From the NCBI RefSeq assembly GCF_022682495.2, contig NC_071398.1, positions 11,662,934 to 11,726,933 on the forward strand: a DNA stretch of 64,000 nucleotides, given 5' to 3'. Shown here piece after piece: positions 1 to 11,530 of this stretch; the first letter of the stretch is position 1, and each line of letters opens with the position of its first letter. Position numbers and translations under genes: made by a program. Under the pieces are notes generated by a model that saw only the letters and a list, made by a program, of their open reading frames with translations, made no database searches and was not told the DNA's origin. Source of the stretch: Desmodus rotundus (taxonomy: Eukaryota; Chordata; Mammalia; Chiroptera; Phyllostomidae).

Positions 1-767
1 TATCTGTATTTTATAGATGAAACTCATATATGTTAAAAATGATTTTCTAAGGTTGTACCACTAACAACTAGCAGAACAAGTGCTCTGTAGAATAGGTGGA
101 TTAATCTTGCTGTGTGTATTTTCAGTTGAACATGGTTATTAATCCAAATCCAGCTTTTATAAAGAATGTGTGGTCTTGAGGTCTCTATCTTGGTGTGGTT
201 GAGTAGAAGGGAAAACTCACACCTTTTGTGATCACTGTGCATTTGTGTACCTTAATGCACTAGAGACTCAGCTTTAGGATTATAACTTTATAAGTATCCT
301 TTTGGAGATTCTCAGTATTATAATAAATGTAGTCTACATGAAAACATATGTAAATGGTTAAATTTTTACAAAATGATCTTTAAAAGTGTTGACAGATAGT
401 ACCCATGGTTTCCAGTTAATGCACAACGAGGGAACCCTCTTCCTCTCTGACCGTAGAAGGTAAATCCTTATATGAGAGCAATAGAAACCACTCTCCATCC
501 ACGTGGGAGAATGATGTCACAGATCAGAAATGGCTCGGAAAACACAGAGATGGCACCCACAAGCCAGAAAAAAAAAGTTCCGGAAAGTAGAATGCTGCAC
601 AGTCTTTTGAAAAAGGCAAACCTCTTAGATGTGGAAAAACATTTCTAACATTTCTAACACAATGGTTGCATTTGAGATAAGTCTTAAGCAGGTTCAAACG
701 CCTAAGATGAAATGTCTCCTGCATATAATATCACTCTGAAACAAGAAAGAGACACTGCTGTTCAATA
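1..767. other. Unique AT-rich sequence, nothing recognised
   Basis: No open frame longer than 69 codons and no repeat family that I can name. The open frames at 33-242 and 524-724 on the minus strand lack any recognisable domain and are of chance length. Confidence 0.5.
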
Positions 768-861
768 TTCAGATGTATTACAGAATCATACACCGGAAAC
801 CCATATAATTTGATTAACAATATCACCCCAGTACATTCAACAGAAGTTCAAAAAAAAAAGA
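768..861 (+). repeat. L1 3' end fragment
   Basis: The segment has the typical end of an older mammalian L1 3' UTR: an 'acaccggaaacccatataat' block, then a 'caatatcaccccagtacatt' block, ending in an A-rich tract at about 850-859. Only the last ~90 bases are present, as expected for a heavily 5'-truncated insertion. The family (L1MA-like) is recalled, not searched. Confidence 0.6.
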
Positions 862-2652
862 AATTACCTGCAAATTTCAAGACCTCAAAAAACAGATGGA
901 GCATTATCCATGTATTATGAAGAGTATTAATGATAGAGTGAATGATTAATAGAACTTTCACAGCACAAGAAAAATGGTATTTTCCCTTAGTCATCCATTC
1001 TAATTAATTTTCACCGATCACTTTCTACAAAGGAATGAGAAGCTGATATCAGAACCACAGTAAATAATAGTTCTACTTTTTTCTAAACAGTCCTTAAAGT
1101 TTATCATAGAATAAAATATTTATAATTTCTATTTTATAGCATGGGCTAGTCCATTTCAGCTAATCAATGTTTATCCTTAGTCAATATTACTCAGGAATTG
1201 TAATAAAGTGATAACTGACAGGCTAGGCTCATCCTTTGTAAGAAATGTAATTGAGATTCTAACACCTGGATCGGGTACCACCAGGAATGTAATTGCAATG
1301 TCATTCATCCTTAAGTAATCTGCATTCTGATATCTCCTGTTGCTATGTGGTTATAATAAGCATTATGAAACCTACTGTCCCTTGTTTCCATCTGTCATCA
1401 TCCATTAACCATGTTTACTTGGAATATAATAACGCCCCCTTTTGCCAGCATCCCTGTATTGGACACCCTCCATTATGGTTACCACATTGTAACAAACCTC
1501 CCAGAAGTCGAGGCATGGACAATAACTGTCACCAGTGTGTGGAAATTAAAACAGCCACGGATTATTCACTTTCAGCCCAGAAATGTATCTACATAACATT
1601 TTCCTCGCAACTCATTCTATTTCATGCCGTTGAAAATGCCAGACCTTGAGATTCTATTTTTTGTACAGCCTTCTTTCTCACCGCCACATGGTGCTTGAAA
1701 AATTCTGAATCTTCATTAATATTTTCTTGTGTATCAGCACACTTTCTAAACACTGATGGAGCAACCAGAAAAAGTGTTAAAAACGCCTTAGAAAGTTTTG
1801 GTCTATGTCATTTTTTTTAAATGAGAAAAATAATTTGTTGACTTATAATCATATTTTTCTATTGTTACCTCTTTATTAGAAGTTCTCTGGGGAACTGGTT
1901 TAACATGATGGTTTTAAAATACATTGATCCATCGTGCAAAAAGGATCATGGGTAATATTGTATACTATTCAAATAGAATAGCTTTCTCTCTTTATCTCTT
2001 AAACAGATATATGCCAGACGCTGAAGAGAGGCTCTTGCCAGCCTCTGAGTTTCCCCTCATATTTCCTGAGAGCTATAGCATAACTCAACATTTCAAGAAC
2101 TTCCTTTAGTGTGAAAGAGAAAGTACCTTCCTCACTTGTTTTCATCTTTATACACAGTGCCACCTATTTAATCATGTAACTTTGTCTGCACCTTGATTTT
2201 TGTTGAGAATGGTTATAAGATAGAGCTTGTTGAAAGGCCAGACTCTGGGTAGGTAGGAAGAAACTGCTCTGGAATTGTCAAATGGCTAGGTAAGTCTTTT
2301 ATGACAGTATTCCCCACAGGAGGAGTCATGGAGCTAGTTATTTCTGCAAGTTAGAAAGTTAGTTAGTAGGAAACTATGGTTTTGCTCTAATTAAACAAAC
2401 AAGTGACACCTTAACATACAAACAAATGTCTGTGTTATTCTCCATTCTCTCGTACCATCTTCCCAATTTTTTAAAAAACAAACCTGTTGTCAGGTTTAAA
2501 TTAGCTCTCTTGGTTGAAATCAGCAGTCTTAATTTGCAATTGAAATCCATCCAATTAAACAACAGATTGCCTGGAATTAATGGTAATTGAACGATCTAAA
2601 TGAAATGGGAGAAATTGTGGACAAGTGAAGGGGAAAATAAACATGGCACAAT
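862..2652. other. Unique sequence, nothing recognised
   Basis: About 1.8 kb of AT-rich sequence. The longest open frame (1293-1649, plus, 118 codons) has no recognisable motif. No splice-framed exon, promoter or repeat could be supported. Confidence 0.45.
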
Positions 2653-3252
2653 TTAAGCTCGGAAAGTCGTATGTATTACCGAGACCATGGAACCATTTTC
2701 TTGGGATGCCATTCGTCTTCCTACACATTTATAAGGGCCTTTGTGGGACCCTACATTGGCCTCAAAATTGAGTGCCTTGGCAGACACTGAGGCAACTAGA
2801 ATTGAAATAGTGCTAAGTCCCTTTGTTTGCAATGGATTTACTTTCTCTTGGTTCACAGGACATGGCAAAAATATCCCTGTGTTGCCATCACCCACATAAG
2901 TGTGACAAGAAAGGTATTTTCCGCTGCATATATTATAATGTAGCTCCATCAAAGGGTCTAAGTCTCCTTGCTCCAGTATGATGCAGTAGCTGCCACTATG
3001 GAAAATAAGTGCCCTGGTGAACTTATAGTGATTTGTTGCCGGAGACAGGGAATTGTAGAAATGTAACCTGGCTCTTGCATAAGCACTGCTAGGTCTTTGG
3101 AGAAAGAATTTCAAAAAACATGACTTTTCAAAACGGGGTCTCTGGCTAATAACTATTGCAAGCAAAGCAAGGCAGCCTACACCTGAAGAATCTTCTATGA
3201 TGATCTGCAAAGGTGATGGCCCTACACCCAAAATGTATGCTGTATCAGTCAT
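2653..3252 (-). other. Unexplained 199-codon open frame
   Basis: An ATG-to-stop frame of 199 codons on the minus strand, the longest in the window. The inferred protein is mixed in composition with hydrophobic patches (LALLAIVISQ near residue 30, STISILVASVSAKAL near residue 145). It contains several cysteines, but no domain, signal peptide or repeat that I recognise. I see no Kozak-quality start, upstream promoter, downstream polyadenylation signal, or flanking splice sites that make a gene model. The DNA does not match any mobile element I know. It could be chance, a decayed retrocopy, an antisense reading of a conserved element, or an unannotated exon. Coding status is unproven. Confidence 0.25.
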
Positions 3253-3365
3253 TCAATGTTTTGCGTGTATACACAGCCAAGACAGCTCTACACATGCATT
3301 GCAGGACCTCAGCCCAACAGCCCCAGGTCGCTGACTGTCATCTGTCTCTTTTCTCAGGTTGGGGT

Positions 3366-3442
3366 ATGTGTGTGGGTGTGTGTATGACGGGGGGGGGGGG
3401 TGTAGAGAGAGAGAGGGAGGGAGAAAAAGAGAGAGAAACAGC
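3366..3442. repeat. Compound simple repeat: GT, G12, GA
   Basis: A (GT)-rich stretch is followed by a run of twelve G (3389-3400) and then a GA/GGGA purine tract. The compound microsatellite should be length-variable. Confidence 0.9.
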
Positions 3443-4754
3443 TCTTATCTGAAAAAAGACTCAATTTAATATATGGGGAATAAAACCTATGTAAATTCAT
3501 TTGTGGTAATGAAAGGATGCCTTTCTTAGAGCTTATGGCAAAAACACTTTGAGATATTAACTACATTGTTAGAGGACACACAAACAAAATTAAAACACAG
3601 ACATAAAACAAATTACAGTAGTGGGCTAAATGGAATTAGAATAGAGAAAAAGGTATTTTAAAACTTGAAATGTGCTGTGCTGTGTATCTTACATGATTCT
3701 AAGATAATTAGAATCGCATATTACACTGGAGATACCTGTTTTCTATAAAACTGTCTGCCATAGATCATTCCAAAACATTATGAAACATATATTTCCTTTC
3801 CAAACCTGCCTATCTATTAAGCCTACAAGTAATGCAATTGAAACTGTGCACATGAGGAAACCTTTTAATTATACAAAGCAATACAAACACTAAACAGAGA
3901 ATGGATTTTAAAATTCCATTTGGAAATAATGTGAGCTACCTTTTGGAACTGAACTCTGAGCCTGAGTATTTTCCTGGTAGAGTTCCTCTCTCAATGGTTT
4001 GGTGTTAATGGTATTTTATTTTTTCTCCCCTAAGCCTGATTTTCTTCTGATGAAATGAATTCTCATAAACTTCCCATGCACTTTCCTGTCTAGAGGATAT
4101 TTAAAATGCTAGTAAGGATCTATCTTATATAAGGTAGGCACTTCAGAGTAGAAATAATATATCATTTTCCAGTCTTACCACTGATTAGATATATATAATA
4201 TATTTTATATATATATATATATTCTTTGAAAGAAGATTGGTGGTTATTTGTTGCAAATAGTTTCTAGGAATAGAAAATACAAGAAATATATACATTTTGA
4301 GGAATTAAACAAGGCTCCTAAGAATGTGAAAACAAGTACATGCAAGGGAGCATCTATATACAGAGGATATTTGTGAATGTAAGTTAATAACGATGTACAC
4401 ATACACATTTTTAAAAGTTTGAACTTTTAGACATATATTCCAAAAATATTTGCTTCACAGTACCTGCCCCCACTGTATTTAAAATATCCTGAATTCCTTT
4501 CCTCTCCTTTGAAAAAAGTAAGAAAATGTATATAAAGAAACCCATCACTTGATAAACCAGATAAAGAGTTTCAACTTTAAAACAATAATAATAAAAATTT
4601 ATTTTAACAAATGCCCCTACATGTACATATATATCTAAAAAGTATAAAAACTAAGGGAGGATGGGATTCATGATACTGAGAAGCAGAGATCCGGAGAACT
4701 TGGGAAGACACAAATCTCTCTAAAAGTCAGTTTTAGCATCTTGAAATATTGTTT
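3443..4754. other. AT-rich unique sequence with a TA microsatellite
   Basis: No gene or repeat family recognised. A TA-rich low-complexity tract lies at about 4188-4223. The right edge is the target site of the L1-derived element that follows. Confidence 0.5.
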
Positions 4755-4764
4755 AACATTTTGA
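4755..4764 (+). repeat. Target-site duplication, left copy
   Basis: The 10-mer AACATTTTGA lies immediately before the L1 5' UTR start and recurs at 6068-6077, right after the A-rich 3' end. It marks the insertion site of the intervening element. Confidence 0.75.
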
Positions 4765-6067
4765 GAACTTCCGGTCCAGATGGCAGTGTAGGCAGACATG
4801 GCTCGTCTTTTCGCACAACCACATCAAATTTACAACTAAAATATAGAACCATCACTCAGAACCGTCAGAAATTGAGTTGAATGGAAGTCTGACAACTAGG
4901 GAATTAAAGAAAGCACATCCATCCTGATGGGTGGAGTGACATAGACGAGGAAGGGGTGGGTCTCTCACACTGGTGTGCTGGATAAAAATTCGGGAGGGTT
5001 ATTTCAGGAGTGAGGAGTCCCAGACTCACGCTAGGCCCCGCAGCCTAGGGTTCCAATGCCAGGAAGATAAGACCCCACAACTCCTGGCTGCAAAACTGAG
5101 AGAGAATTGAGTAGGTAAAAGAAACTGCTGGAGCCCCAAGAAGTTCCTCTTAAAGAACCCACACACAGACTCACCTACTCAGACTCAGTCCCTCTGAGCT
5201 CCAGCACCAGGGTAGCAGCTTGAAAGGCATCAGTGGCTTACTAGGGGAGATTGGAGTATCTGGCATCAAGGTGAGCAAGGGCCATTGTCTGTTTTCTAAA
5301 CCCTCTCCCCACAGAGCTGGCAAGCTGGTGCCGTATCTGAGAATCCATCAACCTGGCTAACACTCTTTGACCCACTTAGAGATCCCCACAGACAATGCCC
5401 CACCCAACTTATGGGCCCACACTCGCTGCTCTTCCACAGGAATGGCTGGTCTTGGCTCATGCTTCACAACTTCCTCAATCCTATCAAACAAGCAACAGCT
5501 GGCTTCAGTGAGTCCCAGGCCCAGCACTAGCAGCAGCCCGCCTAGATTCACAGCTTGGCTTCGCTCTACCTTGCAAAGCTATCATTTAGAATCAAAGGGC
5601 AGATAAAGAGCTTCCCAGACAAGAAAAATCTAAAGGAGTTCATCGTCACCAAACCATTATTATATGAAATGATAAAGGGAAGCTCAAAACTATGAACAAT
5701 AAAATGGTAAAAAAAATACCTATCTATCAATATTTGAATCTAAAAGACAAACTAAGCAAACAAGAAGAACAGAGGCAGAATCATGGATACACAGAGCATG
5801 TTGATGGTTGCCAGATGGGAGGGGGGTGTAAGGGAGAATGGGTGAAGAGGTGAAAGGATTAAGAGGTACAAATAGGTAGATTATGAAATAGCCATGGGGA
5901 TGTAAAGTACAGTGTAGGAAATGGAGTAGCCAAAGAACTTATATGCCTGACCCATGGACATGAACAATGAAGGGGGGATGGCCTGAGGGAGTGTGGAGTG
6001 CTGGGTGGAGAGGGGCAAAGAGGGAAAAATCAGAACTGTAACAGCATAATCAATAAAATATAGTAAA
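4765..6067 (+). mobile_element. Internally deleted, 5'-complete L1-derived element
   Basis: The element starts with an L1-type 5' UTR opening ('gaacttccggtccagatggc') and continues as 5' UTR to about 5560. It then jumps directly into the last ~43 codons of an L1 ORF1 (5567-5695). From about 5760 it runs into a 3' UTR with purine-rich tracts and an 'aatcaataaaatatag' polyadenylation end. The 5' part of ORF1 and all of ORF2 are absent. It is bounded by a 10-bp duplication, so the ~1.3 kb structure was inserted as one unit by L1 machinery acting in trans. Lack of ORF2 recalls HAL1 (half-L1) elements, but most of ORF1 is also missing. Its 3' end is shared with copies at 15817, 26846 and 42556. 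Confidence 0.7.
5567..5695 (+). pseudogene. L1 ORF1 C-terminal remnant
   Basis: An in-frame stretch of 42 codons plus stop reads like the C-terminal domain of L1 ORF1p: an AKLSFRIKGQIKSF-like segment, then KEFI..TKPLL..EM, then the stop. There is no start codon. The N-terminal coiled coil and the RRM are missing, so no functional RNA-binding protein can be made. It directly abuts 5' UTR sequence upstream. Confidence 0.65.
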
Positions 6068-6422
6068 AACATTTTGATTAAATATGTGAGATCCAGGAAT
6101 ATGGGTGGGTCAAGAAAGAAAAATACTGTGTTTTTTGATGGAAACTGAGTCACATAATAAAGAATAAAAGGAGAGTGATGTCTTAAAAGGGGGAGCTTCA
6201 CAAATGTAAAATACTGTTTTAATACTCATTCTTTTCTTCATAAAATGTCTGTACATGTTAATATAGAGTAAAGAAGAAAAGATAAGCTTTAAGGTACATT
6301 TATGAGTTACATACAACAAAATTATTCACATCCTGGTCAACAGGTAGCACAAGATAATAATCACCAGATAAAATAACAAAAAATAATAAAAATAACAATA
6401 AAATAATAAAAAATAATAAAAA
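6068..6422. other. Flank of L1 element with A-rich simple repeat
   Basis: It begins with the right copy of the 10-bp target-site duplication (6068-6077). Unrecognised AT-rich sequence follows, ending in an (AATAA)n-like tract at 6367-6422 that abuts the next L1/HAL1 fragment. Confidence 0.6.
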
Positions 6423-7432
6423 TCCTGCAATAGCCCCAGTTCACTGACTCAAGAGAGTTTCCAGGCCCCAGCAGGGTTAGGAGAACCCAAACAGAGCCAA
6501 GTTGAAGAGACCAAGTTTAGAATTTGAAGAGGCCAAGTCAGTTCAAAGTTGGGGAGCAAATACTAGAAATGACCTTAACAGGCAGTTGCAGAGACCTGCA
6601 GATGGTCCCCTGGAATTATAGTGAGTAGTTTTCTGCACATACATGTGAGGAGCTCAAGACCTGAGAAGGAGACACCAGAAAGGAATACACAGAAAAATCC
6701 ACAGCTCGTGTGGGGCCAAAAGTTCACACTCCCCTTAGCCAGAGTAGAAAGACTCTATGTGCAGGGAGCAATGTGTATAGGCCTCTGAAGAGTATCACTT
6801 CAGTAGTGGGGATAGATCAGCTGCTCTGGACTTTCCTAACGAAATTCAAAGTAAAATTCAAAAGGGTTCAACTAAATCCAATACCATTAAGCACTCTCAT
6901 GAACAAAGAACAGCAATATTTAATGAAATGTGACAGAATTCACAAAACAAATCTAAGAAGCAGGAAAATACAACCCTTAAGCTGGAGGAAGGAGAGGCAA
7001 AAACAGCAGAGCCAGAATGATAGAGATAAGAAAGCTGTAGACCAGCATATTAAAACATTACAATGTATTTCACGTGTCAAAATAGAGGGAAACACAGGCA
7101 GCCATGTGAGTGGAACTTCTAGGAGTGAAAAGTGCATTCTCTGAAAAAAATCATGCTGTATGAGACAGACAGAAGATTAGATACCGCGAAACAAAAGTTT
7201 AGCGGACTTAAAGACAGAACAATGGAAACTATCCAAATGAAGACAATGAGAGAAAAAAGAAGGGAACAGGGTTTCAGGGAGCTGCAGGACGACCTTAACC
7301 GGATGGACATATGTGTAACTGGCATTCCAAGAGGAGAGGGAATGGAGCAGAAAAGATATTTGAAGATATATAGTGCTCATGATTTTCCCAAATTTGTTCA
7401 AAACCATAAATTATCTAACAAACAATAAGATA
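6423..7432 (+). mobile_element. Old L1/HAL1 fragment: 5' UTR and part of ORF1
   Basis: The first half resembles the 5' leader of L1M/HAL1 elements. From about 6860 the sequence follows ORF1, with open frames at 6710-7144 and 7132-7428 in different phases. The second reads through a coiled-coil-like segment (RLDTAKQKFSGLKDR..METIQ) into the start of the RNA-binding domain (ICVTGIPRGEG, then a DFPKF motif), the expected order in ORF1p. Frameshifts and loss of everything after this point make it a dead fragment. ORF2 is absent, compatible with HAL1 or with truncation. Confidence 0.65.
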
Positions 7433-8507
7433 ATGGTTAAGCCAATGAAACATTAACTGAATTAAACATAGTCCAATTGTAATACTTATGAATTATATAA
7501 AACATGAAAATCCTTGATACAATTTTAAAAAGAAATGAGGAAATAAAGTTTTATATACCACATGTTCACAATTCTATAAACATGCCTGAGTTACTGGATG
7601 AAAACACATCAAAATAGTTACATTCTTCATCTGATTTGGGGTTATTTCTTTTCTCTTTTCTACTTTTAACTCTTTTGTATTTTATAAATTTTTCCTCGTG
7701 GCTTTTCCTTTTTGCCATAAGCATGAATATAAACTATTTTAAAAATAAGTATGCATGCAAAAAATGAGTAGAAAATAAATTTCTTTAGTAAATACCTATG
7801 GAGAATGCATTTTACAGGTTAGCTTGTTATCCTTTGGAGGGTAGAGACAGACCTCGGGTGTATGCAGAAGAGGCGGGACAGTTTTTTGATGGAGGGACAA
7901 AGGGAGAAGAAATACTTGACAATAACCCTTCTTATGCAAGTCAGGAGGTTTTGTTTCACTCCTCGTGTGATCTGATTTAGCAGAGACTGAAGTAGATGAA
8001 GCCCAATCCGTACAAACTCAGCAAGACTTTCTCCTTTGTCATTGGTGTCTTTGGTATAGTTTGCCTCTTACAATCTCTAGATTGTAGGCTTATTAGATGA
8101 GCCCCATCCCTGTCTTTTACTTCCTCATTGTCCTGAGGGATCTGGGTAACTTCCCCAGACTGGATCCTCACTCCTTGTTGACAGATGAATCTGGTGCCTT
8201 CCATACTCATGAGACCTGGAATGTCCCTCTTTTCATTGGTTCTTTCCATCCGTATCCAGTGCTACCTTACTGAAGACACTGTTGTTGACCACTGCTGGAC
8301 TGTCTCCTGCTGTTCTTGTGAATAGTCTACTAAAATAATCAGTATTCGGGTATCTCTCTGGTTGCAACTGACACATAATGGGGATGATGGATCAACCAGC
8401 AACCAGTCAAACCAGTCAGAATCTAAGTAATTTAGGAGTTCTAGCAATGAAATAATGAGAGATCGATAGCAATTAATAATGTTTAAACTAAGCCTGCAAA
8501 AGTCAGG
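7433..8507. other. Unique sequence, nothing recognised
   Basis: AT-rich sequence to about 7800, then more balanced composition. Open frames at 7798-7980 (plus) and 7977-8249 (minus) are short and featureless. No supported gene. Confidence 0.45.
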
Positions 8508-8595
8508 ATGAGAGAGAGAGAGAGAATGAAGGGGAGACAAGGAAAGGAAGGGGAGGAAGGAGAGGAGGGAGGGAGTGAAGGAGGGAGGAAGAGAC
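8508..8595 (+). repeat. Purine (GA/GGA)n simple repeat
   Basis: An (AG)n run grades into GGAAGG/GGAGG units on the plus strand. The nearby minus-strand open frame (8262-8666) is rich in Ser/Leu/Pro because of this tract and is not a gene. Confidence 0.85.
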
Positions 8596-8934
8596 TTTTT
8601 AACAGGATAAGAACTACCTGTAAAATTAGCCAACCCAATAGTTCCAATGGCTCTCATTAGCCCCATTATGACAGAACGGTTGGTTGGGCACCATCAGTGG
8701 ATAGGGGGCTACACTTAACTTGAGGTTGCAAGACATATATTTGCATGAATTAAAACTTGTTGTTGCTGTTTTGATTCTCTTGAATTCCACTATAGTCCCT
8801 TACCTGATAGAGCTTTCTGACATCAGAATTTCAGCACCTGAGTAGTATGTTATGGTGAGTACGTGAATGGCTTGGATTAGGAGCGTTGCCGATAAACTAA
8901 TATGGAGGACTGCTGAGCTGTCCAAAGTGTTTTG

Positions 8935-9015
8935 TTCAACTGAAGATTAAACTAACTGGCTGAAAGGGGAAGGACATTTTCCAAGGTCACATAGCAAGTT
9001 AATTTCTGATTTTTT
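8935..9015 (-). repeat. MIR SINE fragment
   Basis: The phrase 'tccaaggtcacatagcaagt' is the conserved core of the antisense MIR SINE. Only ~80 bases remain recognisable. About 340 bases of unassigned sequence lie to its left. Confidence 0.55.
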
Positions 9016-10377
9016 TCTCAGCTCTTTGAATTCTCTCCACTCCACCTTTATGCAACATTGCTGGGATCTGATCAGAACATTCAGTATGGTGACGGGAGGT
9101 TCAAACCTATGGGCATGCCCTACCTGAGGGTGAGGGACATGTGTCTCTGTCTCTTACTAAGGGGTTACAATTACGATGCTTTTAAAGAGGAATATCATTG
9201 CTCTCCTCCAGTGTCTTTCATTTACTCTTGATTTGTTATTTGCTGCTTCCATTAATTTTTCCAGGTACAGCAAGAAGAAAAAAATGTGCAAAATTGTTCA
9301 CATTGATGATGTGTCATGTATACTTTTCAACTACTTTTAAGGAGGGTGTCCTTTGGAAACAGAGAGTTCACCTGCAGACAGTGAGCAATGAAAAGCTGTG
9401 ACACTCCTGGGTTAATATTGTAGTTTTCACAAATTGCATCAAAAAATTTCCCAACATCTGATCAGCCTAAATATTTAATTAGTTCTGAAAATGTGATAGA
9501 GAAAAATAGTTAACACATGGAGTTTTCTGACAGATAATCTGTTATCCGCAGACATTTTTATTGATGTCCCTGAAGCCACTGAGATGATGAACCATTTACC
9601 AAATCTAAAGTCTACATGGCTTCTCAGGAGCAGATGGCAAGAGAGTGCCTCGGTTGAGACAATTTCTTGCACCCCAGTGACATTTATTTAAAAAAAATAG
9701 TAATTGTTTATAAGGCTGCTACAGCAATTTGAGATTTTTAAACAAGATTAAGAAATATGCTAATTTCAGTAGACTGTTAATGTGGCTTATTATTTCGGGC
9801 ACACTGTGTTTTAAAAAATATTCATCTTAAATATAAAGTAATATAATTTTTAAAAGGAAAATAACATTGATTTCGTTTTCTACAGATTAGTATCATGTCA
9901 GTAGCTGTTAAGCAAGTAAGTTAACCTGTCTGATCTCTGTTTACTATCTCTACATGGATAGAATTGAGATGAAATTTGGGGTATGTTTCCCATATATATT
10001 AAGAAAGTAGGTCACTGAGAAGAGGGCTGTATATCTTTTATCACATAGTGATAAAAACATACAATGAAAATAAAAGGGATCAGACGGATGCTGTGCATGG
10101 TTCCTTAAGCGTGTTTATGAAACAGATTTAACTGTGTTGGGTACGATGAGTTCATTGTTCAGATCGATGGCTCAGTCTGAATCATTGTGGCGAAAGGTTT
10201 CCACCAGGAATGATCCCATCTGGAAACTGAGTTGTCACCTCCACTCTATGGGACTTGAGTAGTCAGATTAATTAATTAAGGGGTCAGAAAGTTCATTCTT
10301 GGCCCTTGGGGAAGTCTAGTTTTAACTGTTGGTAGGAAGCTTTCCCATGGGGAGCGTTACTGTTAGAAGAATAATGG
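9016..10377. other. Unique sequence, nothing recognised
   Basis: About 1.4 kb without a supported gene or repeat. Open frames at 9198-9401 (plus) and 9475-9672 (minus) are of chance length. Confidence 0.45.
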
Positions 10378-10597
10378 GCCCTGGCTGATGTGGCTCAGAG
10401 GATTGAGTGCTGGCCTGTGAACTGAAGGGTCACCAGTTCCAGTCAGGGCACATGCCTGGGTTGTGGGCCTGGTCCCCAGTGGGGGGGTGCATGACAGGCA
10501 ACCACACAATGATGCTTCTCTCCCTCTCTTTCTCATCCCCTTCTCCTCTCTCTAAAAATAAATAAATAAAATATTAAAAAACAAAGAAGAAGAAGAA
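10378..10597 (+). mobile_element. Ves SINE (bat tRNA-derived), copy 1
   Basis: It starts 'gccctggctgatgtggctca' and includes the Ves-specific phrases 'cagggcacatgcctgggttg' and 'aggcaaccacaca'. A pyrimidine-rich segment and an AATAAA-rich tail follow. The tRNA-related head carries a pol III A-box-like 'tggctcagaggattgag'. The B box is degraded ('ccagttccagtc', missing the central GA). A related 'agaagaat..atgg' motif flanks both ends as an imperfect target-site duplication. Ves SINEs are known from yangochiropteran bats. Confidence 0.9.
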
Positions 10598-10689
10598 TGG
10601 GAGGCTGCTGAGATTTCCTGCAGGAAATGGCACATAAAAGAGTCCAACTTGACATTTCTTAGCAGATAAACAGGGGTGAGATAAAATAG

Positions 10690-11155
10690 CATTGCTGCAT
10701 CTTCACGATGTCCTACGTACTATGCTTGACACCATACAAACATGTATCATTTTATTTTTTGAACCACCCATGAGGTAATGACATTAATGCAAACACTAAC
10801 AATGAACAGTTTTTAAGCACTTTTTCCAGGCACTATTACAAGAAATTATGCATTCAATACTTGCAACAGCTCTATATGATAACTACATTTAGAGATGAGG
10901 AAAAGGCACAGAGTTTAAAGGCTTAATCAAAGGTACAGATCTTGTCAATGATGGAACCAGAATCTGAACCCAGAAAGCTTACTTAGAGTTTGTGCCTTCA
11001 ATCACAAGCTACACGGCTCTTCCCTGCGAAATACTATCTCCCTTCCATATGAGTGGTACCGAAGTTCACAGGAGTTATGCAACCCAAGTCACAGAACTTA
11101 GAAGTGGAAGAGTTGGAATTTGAACTTGAAACAGTCAGCCATCAAGCCCACCCCC
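10690..11155 (-). repeat. Nested MIR SINEs (MIR within MIR)
   Basis: Antisense MIR sequence at about 10695-10790 ('tttgaaccacccatgaggta') is followed by a second antisense MIR at 10791-11030 ('agcactttttccaggcacta', 'agatgaggaaaaggcacaga', 'gatggaaccagaatctgaac'). A further MIR core then appears at 11070-11155 ('gcaacccaagtcacagaact'). This order fits one MIR interrupted by another. Boundaries are approximate. Confidence 0.6.
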
Positions 11156-11279
11156 TTTCCCGTGAGACCTTTGAAACAGTCTCTGCAGCAAGCTTTGTAA
11201 GGATTTGCTGAAGGAGAAAGGGGTCGTTTTTTGAATGTTTTGACCCACCTTTCTGAACTCATGACTTCATTTCTACCTC

Positions 11280-11530
11280 AAGGACCCGCATCCTGACCAC
11301 TGACGTATCACTCCCATTCCAACAAACTAGAGCTCACCCGGGACACCTCCTCCCTCTAAAGCCCTTCTTGACTTTAATTTTAAGTCCCAACTTTCTAATC
11401 ATTCCCCTCTTAATCTGTAACACTTGTTATTCACCTAAGACCATTATCTAGGAGCCTTACTAATCTTTTATGTATGGAGTCTTCTGACCTTCCCACCATA
11501 TGTTTGTGCCTTTCCTTTCTAATTTAATAC
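11280..11530 (+). repeat. L2 LINE 3' fragment
   Basis: Diverged text follows the L2 3' region: a 'cctccctctaaagcccttct' segment, then 'ctgtaacacttgttattcac' matching the conserved 'cacttatcacc..' area. Similarity is moderate and the family assignment is recalled. Confidence 0.45.

Noticed and set aside
6710..7428. Two overlapping plus-strand frames that could look like a small gene
   Set aside because: They are frameshifted remains of L1/HAL1 leader and ORF1, with coiled-coil and RNA-binding-domain text in the usual order.
10378..10450. tRNA gene suggested by A-box/B-box-like motifs
   Set aside because: This is the tRNA-derived head of a Ves SINE with a SINE body and A-rich tail.
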